64,000 bases of DNA, taken from contig DXCV01000065.1 in the NCBI GenBank assembly GCA_019115825.1, positions 1-64,000 on the forward strand. The letters are read 5' to 3'. Made by a program: the position numbers and the translations under genes. Shown one piece after another: positions 44,746-52,774 of this stretch (positions within the stretch are counted from its first letter, which is position 1; the number at the start of each line of letters is the position of its first letter). This DNA is from Candidatus Bacteroides pullicola. Its GTDB lineage: Bacteria; Bacteroidota; Bacteroidia; Bacteroidales; Bacteroidaceae. The notes beneath the pieces are model-generated. The model saw only the letters and a program-made list of their open reading frames with translations, searched no databases and had not been told where the DNA came from.

Positions 44746-44787
44746 AAAAGCCGTTCGCCTGCAATAAGGGCGTACGGCTTTTGTTTG
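44746..44787 (+). terminator. Intrinsic terminator of pnp
   Basis: Arms AAAAGCCGTTCGCC and GGGCGTACGGCTTTT, then TTGTTTG. Its tail overlaps the -33 element of the next promoter. Confidence 0.8.
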
Positions 44788-44811
44788 TATAATACATTTT
44801 TAGTACTTTTG
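44780..44811 (+). promoter_or_regulatory. Promoter of the pigment-type biosynthetic cluster
   Basis: TTTG (44780-44783), a 20-base spacer and TACTTTTG (44804-44811), 56 bases before the first gene of the cluster. Confidence 0.6.
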
Positions 44812-44866
44812 CAACCACTTCCCGAAAGTTCCTCGCAGGGGGTGTTCGGGTCTCACAAACAAGACT

Positions 44867-45607
44867 ATGGCTAATATGAAGTATGCACTTGTAACCGGAG
44901 GTTCGCGCGGCTTGGGCAGGGCAGTCTGCCTGAAGGTCGCCAAGATAGGAATCCCCGTACTTATAAACTATCAGTCGAACGAGGCCGCTGCCCAAGAGGT
45001 TAAAGCCTTGGTGGAGGCGGAAGGCGTTTCAGCCGAATTGTTGCGTTTCGACGTCCGTGTGAAGCAGGAAGTGGATGAGGCACTTGCCTGTTGGGAGGAG
45101 GCTCATCCGGAGGATTACATCGCCTATCTGGTGAACAATGCCGGCATCCGGCGCGACGGGATGATGTTCATGATGCCGGAGCAAGATTGGCACGATGTGC
45201 TGGACATCACGCTGAATGGTTTCTACAACGTCACCACGCACGTGTTGCCCAAGATGATGATGCGCAAGCACGGAGGACGCATCGTGAACATGTCCTCCTT
45301 GTCGGGCCTGAAGGGACTGCCCGGACAGACCAACTACAGCGCGGCCAAGGCGGCCATCGTCGGTGCCACCAAGGCATTGGCGCAAGAAGTTGCCCCACGC
45401 GGCGTGACGGTCAACGCCATCGCGCCCGGCTTTATCGAGACGGACATGACCAAGGACCTGCCGCAGGACGAGTTGAAGAAGATGATTCCCGTGGGACGCT
45501 TCGGCCGTCCGGAGGAAGTGGCTGCCTTGACAGGTTTCCTGCTTTCGGACGAGGCCGCCTACATCACGGGCGAAGTGATATCCATCAACGGGGGGCTGTA
45601 CACCTAA
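44867..45607 (+). CDS. FabG-like 3-oxoacyl-ACP reductase, first gene of aryl-polyene-type cluster
   Basis: A 246-residue short-chain dehydrogenase reducing the beta-keto group after each elongation. It shows TGGSRGLG for NADPH binding, VNNAGIRRD, a catalytic Ser in NMSSLSG, YSAAKAAIVG with Tyr and Lys, and a C-terminal GEVISINGGLYT. Starts at 44867 or the second Met at 44876. It heads a plus-strand run of closely spaced or overlapping genes with ketosynthases, carrier proteins and dehydratases, so it serves that dedicated pathway and not housekeeping fatty acid synthesis. Confidence 0.93.
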   Translation: MANMKYALVTGGSRGLGRAVCLKVAKIGIPVLINYQSNEAAAQEVKALVEAEGVSAELLRFDVRVKQEVDEALACWEEAHPEDYIAYLVNNAGIRRDGMMFMMPEQDWHDVLDITLNGFYNVTTHVLPKMMMRKHGGRIVNMSSLSGLKGLPGQTNYSAAKAAIVGATKALAQEVAPRGVTVNAIAPGFIETDMTKDLPQDELKKMIPVGRFGRPEEVAALTGFLLSDEAAYITGEVISINGGLYT

Positions 45608-45625
45608 TTAATATATATAGCATAG

Positions 45626-46867
45626 ATGTCAAGACGAGTAGTGATAACAGGCATCGGCATCTGGTCGTGCCTGGGGACGGACTTGGAGACCGTCAAGGAA
45701 GCGCTTTACAACGGCACTTCCGGGATAGGCCTTGACGAGGACCGTCTCGCCTACGGCTATCGCTCCGGCCTGGTGGGCAAGGTGGCGAAGCCGGTGATTA
45801 CCAAGAAAGATATTGAACGTCACATCCGCGCCGGCATGTCCGAGGAGGCGGAATATGCCTTCATGGCCAGCCGCCAGGCTTTCGGGATGGCGGGGATGGA
45901 CGATGCCTGGCTGATGGAGAACGAGGTGGGCTGCATCTTCGGCAATGATTCGTCGGCCAAGCCGGTGGTGGAGTCGGCCCGCATCATGGACGAGAAGCAC
46001 GACACGGAGATGCTGGGCTACGGCCTGGTGTTTCAGTCGATGAACTCCACCGTCAACATGAATCTCAGCACCATCTTCCGCCTGCGGGGCGTCAACTTCA
46101 CCGTCAGCGCGGCCTGCGCCAGCGGAAGCCACTCCATCGGCTTGGGCTATCTGCTCATCAAGCAGGGCTTGCAGGACACGGTGCTGTGTGGAGGTGCGCA
46201 GGAGACCAATTACTACTCCATGGCATCGTTTGACGCGCTTCGTACTTTCTCCACCCGTATGGACGAGCCGACCAAGGCCAGCCGCCCCTTCGACAAGGAT
46301 CGCGACGGCCTGGTGCCCAGTGGAGGAGCAGCAGCTCTGGTACTGGAGGAATATGAACACGCCAAAGCCCGTGGGGCGAACATCCTATGCGAAGTGGTGG
46401 GCTACGGCTTCTCCAGCAACGGTGGAGGCATTTCGCAACCCAGCGACGAGGGATGTGCCATCGCCATGACACGTGCCATGGAGGATGCCGGCCTCACGCC
46501 CGACGACATTGACTATATTAACGCCCATGCCACGTCTACTCCTCAGGGAGACATGCTCGAGGCAAAGGCTTTGGTCCGTCTCTTCGAAGGGAAGCACGCG
46601 CTCATCAGTTCCACGAAGTCCATGACCGGACACGAATGCTGGATGGCAGGCGCGAGCGAGATAGTCTACTCCATCCTGATGATGCAACATCACTTCGTGG
46701 CGCCCAACATCAACTTGGAGCACCCCGATGAGTATGCCGACCGCCTGAACCTGACCGCTACAACCGTGGATACCGAGGTGAACACGGTGCTGAGCAACAG
46801 CTTCGGGTTCGGGGGGACGAACAGTGCGTTGATTATCCGAAATCTTTCTGACGTAAAAGACGTATAA
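45626..46867 (+). CDS. FabF-like beta-ketoacyl-ACP synthase
   Basis: A 413-residue condensing enzyme with the complete triad: C164 (VSAACASGSHS), H301 (NAHATSTPQGD) and H336 (TKSMTGHECWMAGASE), ending in NSFGFGGTNSALI. It extends the chain by two carbons. Being a single-domain FabF type, it is probably the elongating synthase of the cluster, next to the FabG-like gene 18 bases upstream. The two later ketosynthases have extra C-terminal domains and form a different subgroup. Confidence 0.93.
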   Translation: MSRRVVITGIGIWSCLGTDLETVKEALYNGTSGIGLDEDRLAYGYRSGLVGKVAKPVITKKDIERHIRAGMSEEAEYAFMASRQAFGMAGMDDAWLMENEVGCIFGNDSSAKPVVESARIMDEKHDTEMLGYGLVFQSMNSTVNMNLSTIFRLRGVNFTVSAACASGSHSIGLGYLLIKQGLQDTVLCGGAQETNYYSMASFDALRTFSTRMDEPTKASRPFDKDRDGLVPSGGAAALVLEEYEHAKARGANILCEVVGYGFSSNGGGISQPSDEGCAIAMTRAMEDAGLTPDDIDYINAHATSTPQGDMLEAKALVRLFEGKHALISSTKSMTGHECWMAGASEIVYSILMMQHHFVAPNINLEHPDEYADRLNLTATTVDTEVNTVLSNSFGFGGTNSALIIRNLSDVKDV

Positions 46868-46877
46868 ATAGAACGAT

Positions 46878-47450
46878 ATGAGAAAAGTTATCTTAGTAAT
46901 GGCATTGTTAATGGGAGTTGTCGCTTTGCAGGCGGGCAATCCTGTTAAGTTGGTGAAGGGCGAAAAGGACGTTTTCTTCACGGAAGCAACCGTGCGTGTG
47001 TTGATAGATGACCATAAGACGTTGATTGACCGCCGTGACCAGACTGCCGACGTATATTATGGTGCCAAGGGCGAGGACGAGTATGCGAAGTTCGTGGATG
47101 ACTTGAACCGTGCCCACGAGAGTTTCATCACGTACTTTAACGAGAAGAAGCGCAAGGCTCTTTTGACCGTGACTTCTGACTCTACCGCGCAAGCCGCCTA
47201 TACCTTGAACGTCAAGGTGACCCTGATGAACGTGGGCAATGCCGGCGGTATGATATGGGGCATGAGCCGCAAGGCCGGTGGTGCCCAGATTGAAGGCACG
47301 ATGCAGTTGGTGGACAATGCTACGGGCGAGACGAAGTGCGAGTTCGAGTTCGCCAAGGTGAAAGGCTTGTTGGCGCCCGTCTTCCGGGCACGCGCCATCA
47401 GTGTGTACCGTTACTTGGCCGATGGCCTGCTTAAATCTGTAGAGAAGTAA
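46878..47450 (+). CDS. Secreted protein of unknown function in the pigment cluster
   Basis: A 190-residue protein with a signal peptide (ends VVALQAG) and no lipobox. The mature part is alternating beta/alpha (ATVRVLIDDHKTLID, FVDDLNRAHESFITYFNEKKRKALL, GTMQLVDNATGETKCEFEF), in general shape like DUF4410-type periplasmic proteins. I do not recognise a precise family. It lies between the ketosynthase and the O-methyltransferase, whose ATG overlaps its stop (TAATG), so it is translationally coupled. Possibly it helps carry or place the product in the envelope. Confidence 0.7.
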   Translation: MRKVILVMALLMGVVALQAGNPVKLVKGEKDVFFTEATVRVLIDDHKTLIDRRDQTADVYYGAKGEDEYAKFVDDLNRAHESFITYFNEKKRKALLTVTSDSTAQAAYTLNVKVTLMNVGNAGGMIWGMSRKAGGAQIEGTMQLVDNATGETKCEFEFAKVKGLLAPVFRARAISVYRYLADGLLKSVEK

Positions 47451-48550
47451 TGAAACTATCCCCTTCCTTGCAGAAAGCCTACACCGAAGACCGCCTCTCC
47501 GCCCATGAGGCGCAACTCCGGGCACAATTTATTGCCTGGGGGCCAGCCATCTTCCAAGTTACGCGCATCATGCTGAAGCACGGTGTGTTGGAAGCGTTGC
47601 GCGACAGCGCGGAGGGTCTGACGCGCACTGAGCTATGCGCCAAGACCGGCTTGAGTGATTATGCCATGAAGTGCTTGCTGGAGGCTTCGCTCAACATGGG
47701 TACGGTGTTGGTGGATGTGGAGACTGAGCGCTATACCTTGGCCAAGACCGGCTGGTTCCTGCTGGTAGACCCTGCCACACGGGTGGACATGGATTTCAAC
47801 CACGACGTTAATTACGAAGGCTGGTTCTGTCTGGAGGAATCCTTGATGAACGGGAAGCCGGAGGGACTGCGCCACTTTGGCGATTGGCCCACGGTGTACG
47901 AGGGGTTGTCCAGTTTGCCCGGACAAGTGCAGGAGTCGTGGTTCGCCTTCGACCATTTCTATAGCGACCATTCCTTTGACGATGCGTTGCACATCGTCTT
48001 TGATACCTACCATCCGCACAGCCTCTTCGACGTGGGGGGCAATACCGGGCGTTGGGCCTTGCGTTGCGTGGACTACGATAAGGACGTGCGGATCACCATC
48101 TTGGACTTGCCCCAGCAGATAGGCTTGATGGAGCGGCAGATAGCCGGCAAGCCTGGAGCCGACCGCATCAGCGGGCATGGCATCAATCTGCTGGACGAGA
48201 CGCAGCATTTCCCAACGGAGCCTGCGGCGGACGCCATCTGGATGAGCCAGTTCTTGGATTGTTTCAGCATGGACGAGATTGTCAGCATCCTGCGGAGAGT
48301 TCGTGAAGCCATGTCGGCCGATACGCGCCTCTACATCATGGAGACCCTTTGGGACCGGCAGAAATACGAGCCGGCCGCCATGGCTCTGACCATGACCTCC
48401 CTCTATTTCGCTGCCATCGCCAACGGAAATAGCAAAATGTATAATACAGAAGACCTGGAAACGTGTATCGAAGCTGCCGGACTTGGGATAGAACATATCC
48501 ACGACGGCTTGGGACACGGACACAGCATATTGGTTTGTAGACTACAATAA
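47450..48550 (+). CDS. O-methyltransferase family 2 type, SAM-dependent
   Basis: A 366-residue methyltransferase like acetylserotonin/hydroxyneurosporene O-methyltransferases. It has an N-terminal winged-helix dimerisation part (about 25-105, LTRTELCAKTGLSDYAMKCLLEASLNMG) and a Rossmann domain with SLFDVGGNTGRWALRC, ITILDLPQQIGL and MSQFLDCFSMDEIVSILRRVREAM. In aryl polyene and flexirubin pathways a methyltransferase modifies the aromatic head group, which fits here. Start overlaps the upstream stop by one base. A 260-base gap with a repeat array follows. Confidence 0.85.
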   Translation: MKLSPSLQKAYTEDRLSAHEAQLRAQFIAWGPAIFQVTRIMLKHGVLEALRDSAEGLTRTELCAKTGLSDYAMKCLLEASLNMGTVLVDVETERYTLAKTGWFLLVDPATRVDMDFNHDVNYEGWFCLEESLMNGKPEGLRHFGDWPTVYEGLSSLPGQVQESWFAFDHFYSDHSFDDALHIVFDTYHPHSLFDVGGNTGRWALRCVDYDKDVRITILDLPQQIGLMERQIAGKPGADRISGHGINLLDETQHFPTEPAADAIWMSQFLDCFSMDEIVSILRRVREAMSADTRLYIMETLWDRQKYEPAAMALTMTSLYFAAIANGNSKMYNTEDLETCIEAAGLGIEHIHDGLGHGHSILVCRLQ

Positions 48551-48649
48551 ACAGATAAATAAATAAATAAGTAACTAATCATTTTTAGTTTATATTATTT
48601 CAGCGGTATCAGATATAGTATGTTTAGACATCGGCTACAAGGACGTGAG

Positions 48650-48735
48650 AAAAAGGTGGCATTGATTCCTAGAATCATTGGCATTGATTGGGGGGAATCA
48701 TTGGCATTGATTCCTAGAAAAGGTGGCACTGATTC
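48650..48735. repeat. Intergenic array with 22-bp period, family A (copy 2)
   Basis: Four units centred on GGC at 48658, 48680, 48703 and 48725 (spacings 22, 23, 22) with arms drawn from AAAAGGT, AATCATT, ATTGATT and ACTGATT, the same set as at 28080-28166. Both arrays are followed within 20 bases by a TATC-CA/AAGATG-like stretch. The rest of the 48551-48810 gap holds no gene. Confidence 0.75.
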
Positions 48736-48810
48736 TTTATCCAGATGGATACTACCCTCCGCTTCGTGATGGTATAAACTAATTTTAAATATCTATTTAA
48801 ACAACAACGT

Positions 48811-49056
48811 ATGACAAGAACAGAAATTGAAGAGAAAGTACGCAACTTTCTTATTGAAGACCTGGAGATAGACGAGGAAAAGATTACTCCCGATGCCAAG
48901 CTGAAAGATGACATGGGCATCGACTCCCTGGACTTCGTGGACATCGTAGTAATTGTGGACAAGAACTTTGGCTTCAAAATCAAGCCGGAAGAGATGCAGG
49001 AGGTGGACACCTTCAGCAAGTTCTGCGACTACATCGAGAGCAAGGTAAACAAGTGA
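48811..49056 (+). CDS. Acyl carrier protein
   Basis: An 81-residue carrier protein. The phosphopantetheine serine is in DDMGIDSLDFVDIVV; the acidic helix II is typical. It differs from housekeeping AcpP and stands 10 bases ahead of the LpxL-like acyltransferase gene, suggesting it holds the growing or finished polyene for transfer. First of two carrier proteins in the cluster. Confidence 0.93.
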   Translation: MTRTEIEEKVRNFLIEDLEIDEEKITPDAKLKDDMGIDSLDFVDIVVIVDKNFGFKIKPEEMQEVDTFSKFCDYIESKVNK

Positions 49057-49065
49057 GGACATCGG

Positions 49066-49932
49066 ATGGCCGAACTGGAGCACGCTAACTGGAAAGGAAC
49101 GACGGGAGGTACGCCGTGGATGCAACGGATGCTGATACGGTGGTTCCGTCACACCTCGCTCTATGTCCCCTATTGGTGCATGGGGTGGATGGTGCCGTTC
49201 TACATGCTGTTCCATCACCAGGGCTATCTGGCCAGCTACCGGTTCTATCGCCGGCGGTTCGGGATGTCGCCGTGGAAAGCCTTCGGGTATGTCTATCTCA
49301 ATCATTTCCGTTTCGGACAAATCATCGTGGACCGTTTTGCCGCCTACGCCGGACATCGGTTCCGGTTGGATGTGGTGGGGCAGGAGGTGTTCGATGAGCT
49401 GGAGAGTGGAGAGGGTGGTTTCCTGCAACTCAGTTCCCACGTGGGCAACTACGAGCTGGCGGGCTATTCGCTGACACCGCGCCACAAGACTTTCCACGCG
49501 CTGGTCTTTGCCGGCGAGACGGAAACGGTGATGGCCTCGCGGAGCAGGCTCTTTGCCGGACATAAAGTGCGCATGGTGCCGGTTCGTCCGGACCTGTCGC
49601 ACGTGTTCATTCTCAGTGAGGCTCTGCGGACGGGCGACATGGTCAGCATGCCGGGTGACCGCATCTTCGGTTCGCCGCGCAGCATCGCTTGTGATTTCTT
49701 TGGCAGCAAGGCGCGTTTCCCGTTGGGTCCGTTTGCCATGGCCGTGCAGCGGGAGGTTCCCATGCTGGCCGTATTTGTCATGAAGGAGGACGTTAAGTCC
49801 TATAAGATTTATGTCCGTCGGCTGCATGGCGACAATGCTGCCGCATTGGGACAGTGTTTTGCCACGGAATTGGAACGCATCATTAAGTTATATCCTACAC
49901 AATGGTTCAACTTCTACGACTTCTGGACGTAA
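49066..49932 (+). CDS. LpxL/HtrB-like lipid acyltransferase
   Basis: A 288-residue membrane-associated acyltransferase of the lauroyl/myristoyl-transferase type. The active-site motif is SSHVGNYELAGYS (HxxxxD/E form), followed by PGDRIFGSPRS and the C-terminal QWFNFYDFW. A hydrophobic segment near residues 35-55 may sit in the membrane. In aryl polyene clusters such enzymes are thought to attach the polyene acyl chain to a lipid or sugar. Its end overlaps the next gene by 31 bases. Confidence 0.85.
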   Translation: MAELEHANWKGTTGGTPWMQRMLIRWFRHTSLYVPYWCMGWMVPFYMLFHHQGYLASYRFYRRRFGMSPWKAFGYVYLNHFRFGQIIVDRFAAYAGHRFRLDVVGQEVFDELESGEGGFLQLSSHVGNYELAGYSLTPRHKTFHALVFAGETETVMASRSRLFAGHKVRMVPVRPDLSHVFILSEALRTGDMVSMPGDRIFGSPRSIACDFFGSKARFPLGPFAMAVQREVPMLAVFVMKEDVKSYKIYVRRLHGDNAAALGQCFATELERIIKLYPTQWFNFYDFWT

Positions 49933-50330
49933 GTCCGCTGGACATATTGCCCCAGCGTCCGCCGTTCATCCTGATTGACGGGCTGACGCGCTATGACGAG
50001 ACAGAGACCTCCACGCGCTTTCTCATCCGTCCGGACCATCTCTTTGTGTCGGACGAATGCCTGCTGCCTACCGGCCTGATTGAGAACATGGCGCAGACTT
50101 GTGCCGCGCGTCTGGGTTACTACAACCTCATTAGCGGACTCCCGGTGAAGATTGGTTTTATAGGTGCGGTCAATAACTTGCATATCCGGCGTACGCCACG
50201 GGTGGGAGAAAGTCTGGATACGACCATCCGCGTGAAGGAGGAAGTCTTCGGCATGACTCTGGTGGATGCCGAAGTCCGTGTGGACGAGGAAGTGATAGCC
50301 ACCGCAGAAATGAAGATTGCCATCCCATGA
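49902..50330 (+). CDS. Hotdog-fold dehydratase-like protein (FabZ-like)
   Basis: A 142-residue hotdog-fold protein resembling 3-hydroxyacyl-ACP dehydratases of polyene clusters. LDILPQRPPFILIDGLTRYDE is the usual start, followed by LLPTGLIENMAQTCAARLGYYN where the catalytic Glu of helix alpha lies. The first residues overlap the upstream gene by 31 bases; a later start is possible. It overlaps the thioesterase start by four bases (ATGA). Confidence 0.82.
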   Translation: MVQLLRLLDVSPLDILPQRPPFILIDGLTRYDETETSTRFLIRPDHLFVSDECLLPTGLIENMAQTCAARLGYYNLISGLPVKIGFIGAVNNLHIRRTPRVGESLDTTIRVKEEVFGMTLVDAEVRVDEEVIATAEMKIAIP

Positions 50331-50746
50331 AAGAACTGACAGAAACCATCGCCTTTGACATCCGTTTCAGCGAGGTAGACTCGATGAACGTTGTGTGGCA
50401 CGGATCGTATCCCCTGTATTTCGAGGATGCGCGCGAAGCTTTTGGCAAGAAGTATGACCTGGGCTACATGAAGATGTTCCGCAACGGATACTTTGCCCCG
50501 CTGGTAGAGTTGAATCTCCAATACAAACGTCCGCTGGTCTATGGCATGCAGCCGGCCATCACCATCAAGTACCGTCCCACCGATGCCGCCAAAATTCTGT
50601 TCGATTACGAGATACACGACACCGCCGACAATGGTCTGGTAGCTACCGGACATTCGGTGCAGGTGTTTACGGATACCAAATATCAGTTGGTCTGGTTTAC
50701 TCCGCCTTTCTATGAGGAGTGGAAAAAACAATGGTTGGTAGAATGA
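50327..50746 (+). CDS. 4HBT-type acyl-ACP/CoA thioesterase
   Basis: A 139-residue hotdog thioesterase of the YbgC/4-hydroxybenzoyl-CoA type. RFSEVDSMNVVWHGSYPLYFEDAREAFG contains the conserved Asp and the following H-x-x-Y region; a typical tail FVDTKYQ-like (VFTDTKYQLVWFTPPF) follows. It may release or edit acyl chains. Four-base overlaps on both sides show tight translational coupling. Confidence 0.88.
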   Translation: MKELTETIAFDIRFSEVDSMNVVWHGSYPLYFEDAREAFGKKYDLGYMKMFRNGYFAPLVELNLQYKRPLVYGMQPAITIKYRPTDAAKILFDYEIHDTADNGLVATGHSVQVFTDTKYQLVWFTPPFYEEWKKQWLVE

Positions 50747-52506
50747 TAGGAAAGCTGGCAGATTATATTGTGTCGCCCCTTGGCATGGGTACCCGTGTCA
50801 ATTATGAGGCGGTGAAGGCAGGACAGACCCGGCTCCGTCGTTACGAAGGGCTTTGGGGATTGCCCGAACCATTCGTGGCGTCTTTGTTGGATGATAATCT
50901 GTTGGCGAGTGCTTGTCGGGCGGAAGACATTGACGTCCTCCGTTATACACGTTTCGAACGGTTGGCGATACTGGCGGCGGCGCGTGCCTTGCAGCATACA
51001 GGCATCCGGCCGGAGAGCAGTGAGGTGTTGTTTATTCTTGCTTCAACCAAGGGAAATGTAGGGTTGCTAGATGAGCGGCAGGGACAATCCTGGCCGTCAG
51101 GTCATCTGTTGTTGACGGAAGCAGCCCGTCAGGTAACTGGTTGGTTCCGTAATCCCAACGAGCCGTTGGTCGTGTGCAACGCCTGCATATCGGGTATGGA
51201 TGCCCAACTGGAAGCCATGCGGGCTTTGGAATCCGGACGTTACCGGCAAGCCGTGGTGATAGGAGTAGATGTGCTGTCGCCTTTCATCGTCAGTGGATTT
51301 CAGTCGCTCAAGGCTTTGTCGGCCGAGCCGTGCCGTCCTTTCGATGAAGACCGGACCGGTCTGAACTTGGGCGAGGCGGCTGCCTGCGTGGTATATGGGC
51401 TGGTGGATGAAGTTGCCGTGGACATTTCTGAGATGTGGAGCGTGGTAGATGCTGCGGTACGCAACGATGCCTATCACGTATCGAGTCCTTCCAAGACAGC
51501 CGAAGGCGCTTGTCGGGCCTTGCGTTCGGTGCTTGCGGAAAAGGATTTGTCCGGTTTGGCCTTTGTCAATGTACATGGCACGGCTACCTTGTTCAACGAC
51601 GAGATGGAAGCCGTAGCCCTCGACCGCATGGGACTGTCCGACCTTCCTGCCAATGGACTGAAAGGTTATTTCGGGCATACGCTGGGCGCAGCCGGTGTAT
51701 TGGAAACACTAATTTCGATGGAGGCGCTGGACGATGGCATCGTATTGGCCACAAGAGGCTTCGAATATCCGGGAGTAAGCCGCCGCATCAACATCTCTGC
51801 AGAGCATCGTCCGGTTGCGGGTTCGGCATTCCTGAAGTTGATGGCCGGCTTTGGCGGCTGCAATGCGGCCTTATTATTCTGTAAGGGCGGAACCATCCCT
51901 ACCGCATGCTCGTCGCGACCTTGGGAAGCGGTATCGGAGCGTGTATCGCATACGGTGCATCTGACGGAATGTGAGGCGGTGGTAGATGGCCGTTTTCTCC
52001 CTGTAGAGGGGCAGGGGCAGGCTTTGCTGAAATTCTTGTATCAGACCTACGTGGGCGATTATCCTAAGTTCTATAAGATGGATCCGCTGTGCAAGTTAGG
52101 ATTCCTTGCCTCGGAATTGTTGTTGCAGGCAGAGGAGAAAGAGGGGCAATCCCGCTTCATCCCTTGCGAAGACCGCGCTGTAGTAATGGTAGGCCGTAGT
52201 GCTTCTATCTGTGCGGATCGCGCCTACCAGCAGACCATCCAATCGGCGGATGATTTCTATCCCAGTCCCTCAGCTTTCATTTATACGTTGCCCAATATCG
52301 TGACGGGTGAGATAGCCATGCGCAATCATTATCACGGAGAGACCACCTGCCTTTTGCAGGAAACTCCGGCCAATGTCCATTCCCTGTTATCCCGGGCGCT
52401 CCGTGCACCGGGTATCCAAAGTGTGTTGGGTGGCTGGTTGGACGTGGCAGATCCCGACCGTTTTGAGGCTACTATTTATATTATCAATCGAGCAAATCAT
52501 ATTTAA
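50743..52506 (+). CDS. Ketosynthase with extra C-terminal KS-related domain (first)
   Basis: A 587-residue protein from the ATG at 50743, which overlaps the upstream stop as ATGA (in-frame GTG 50719 and ATG 50731 are alternatives). The N-terminal condensing domain keeps Cys148 (CNACISGMDA), His278 (VHGTATLFND) and His312 (KGYFGHTLGAAG). Its N-terminus is short and lacks the usual VVITGxG opening. Residues about 400-585 form a second domain with PSPSAFIYTLPNIVTGEIAMRNHYHGE, resembling the Ketoacyl-synt_2 (PF13723) module found in aryl polyene clusters. It may pair with the 52771-54582 protein as a heterodimer. Confidence 0.85.
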   Translation: MIGKLADYIVSPLGMGTRVNYEAVKAGQTRLRRYEGLWGLPEPFVASLLDDNLLASACRAEDIDVLRYTRFERLAILAAARALQHTGIRPESSEVLFILASTKGNVGLLDERQGQSWPSGHLLLTEAARQVTGWFRNPNEPLVVCNACISGMDAQLEAMRALESGRYRQAVVIGVDVLSPFIVSGFQSLKALSAEPCRPFDEDRTGLNLGEAAACVVYGLVDEVAVDISEMWSVVDAAVRNDAYHVSSPSKTAEGACRALRSVLAEKDLSGLAFVNVHGTATLFNDEMEAVALDRMGLSDLPANGLKGYFGHTLGAAGVLETLISMEALDDGIVLATRGFEYPGVSRRINISAEHRPVAGSAFLKLMAGFGGCNAALLFCKGGTIPTACSSRPWEAVSERVSHTVHLTECEAVVDGRFLPVEGQGQALLKFLYQTYVGDYPKFYKMDPLCKLGFLASELLLQAEEKEGQSRFIPCEDRAVVMVGRSASICADRAYQQTIQSADDFYPSPSAFIYTLPNIVTGEIAMRNHYHGETTCLLQETPANVHSLLSRALRAPGIQSVLGGWLDVADPDRFEATIYIINRANHI

Positions 52507-52516
52507 GGAAACAGCT

Positions 52517-52774
52517 ATGGAAGAACTTGTTCGTGAACTGAAACAACAAATCATCAAGACATTGAACCTGGAAGACGTTTCTTGCGAGGACATTGACAAC
52601 GATGCTCCCCTCTTCGGCGACGGCTTGGGCCTGGACTCGATAGATGCCCTCGAACTCATTGTGTTGCTGGAGAAGCACTATGGCATCAAACTGAGCGATC
52701 CCTCGCAAGGAAAAGCCATCTTCCAGTCCGTCAACACCATGGCCCGCTATGTGGCCGAACACCGTACGAAATGA
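52517..52774 (+). CDS. Acyl carrier protein (second)
   Basis: An 85-residue carrier protein, starting at ATG 52517 and not at the upstream in-frame start 52373. The pantetheine serine is in GLGLDSIDALELIVLLE. It lies between the two unusual ketosynthases and overlaps the second by four bases (ATGA), so it is probably their dedicated carrier. Confidence 0.92.
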   Translation: MEELVRELKQQIIKTLNLEDVSCEDIDNDAPLFGDGLGLDSIDALELIVLLEKHYGIKLSDPSQGKAIFQSVNTMARYVAEHRTK

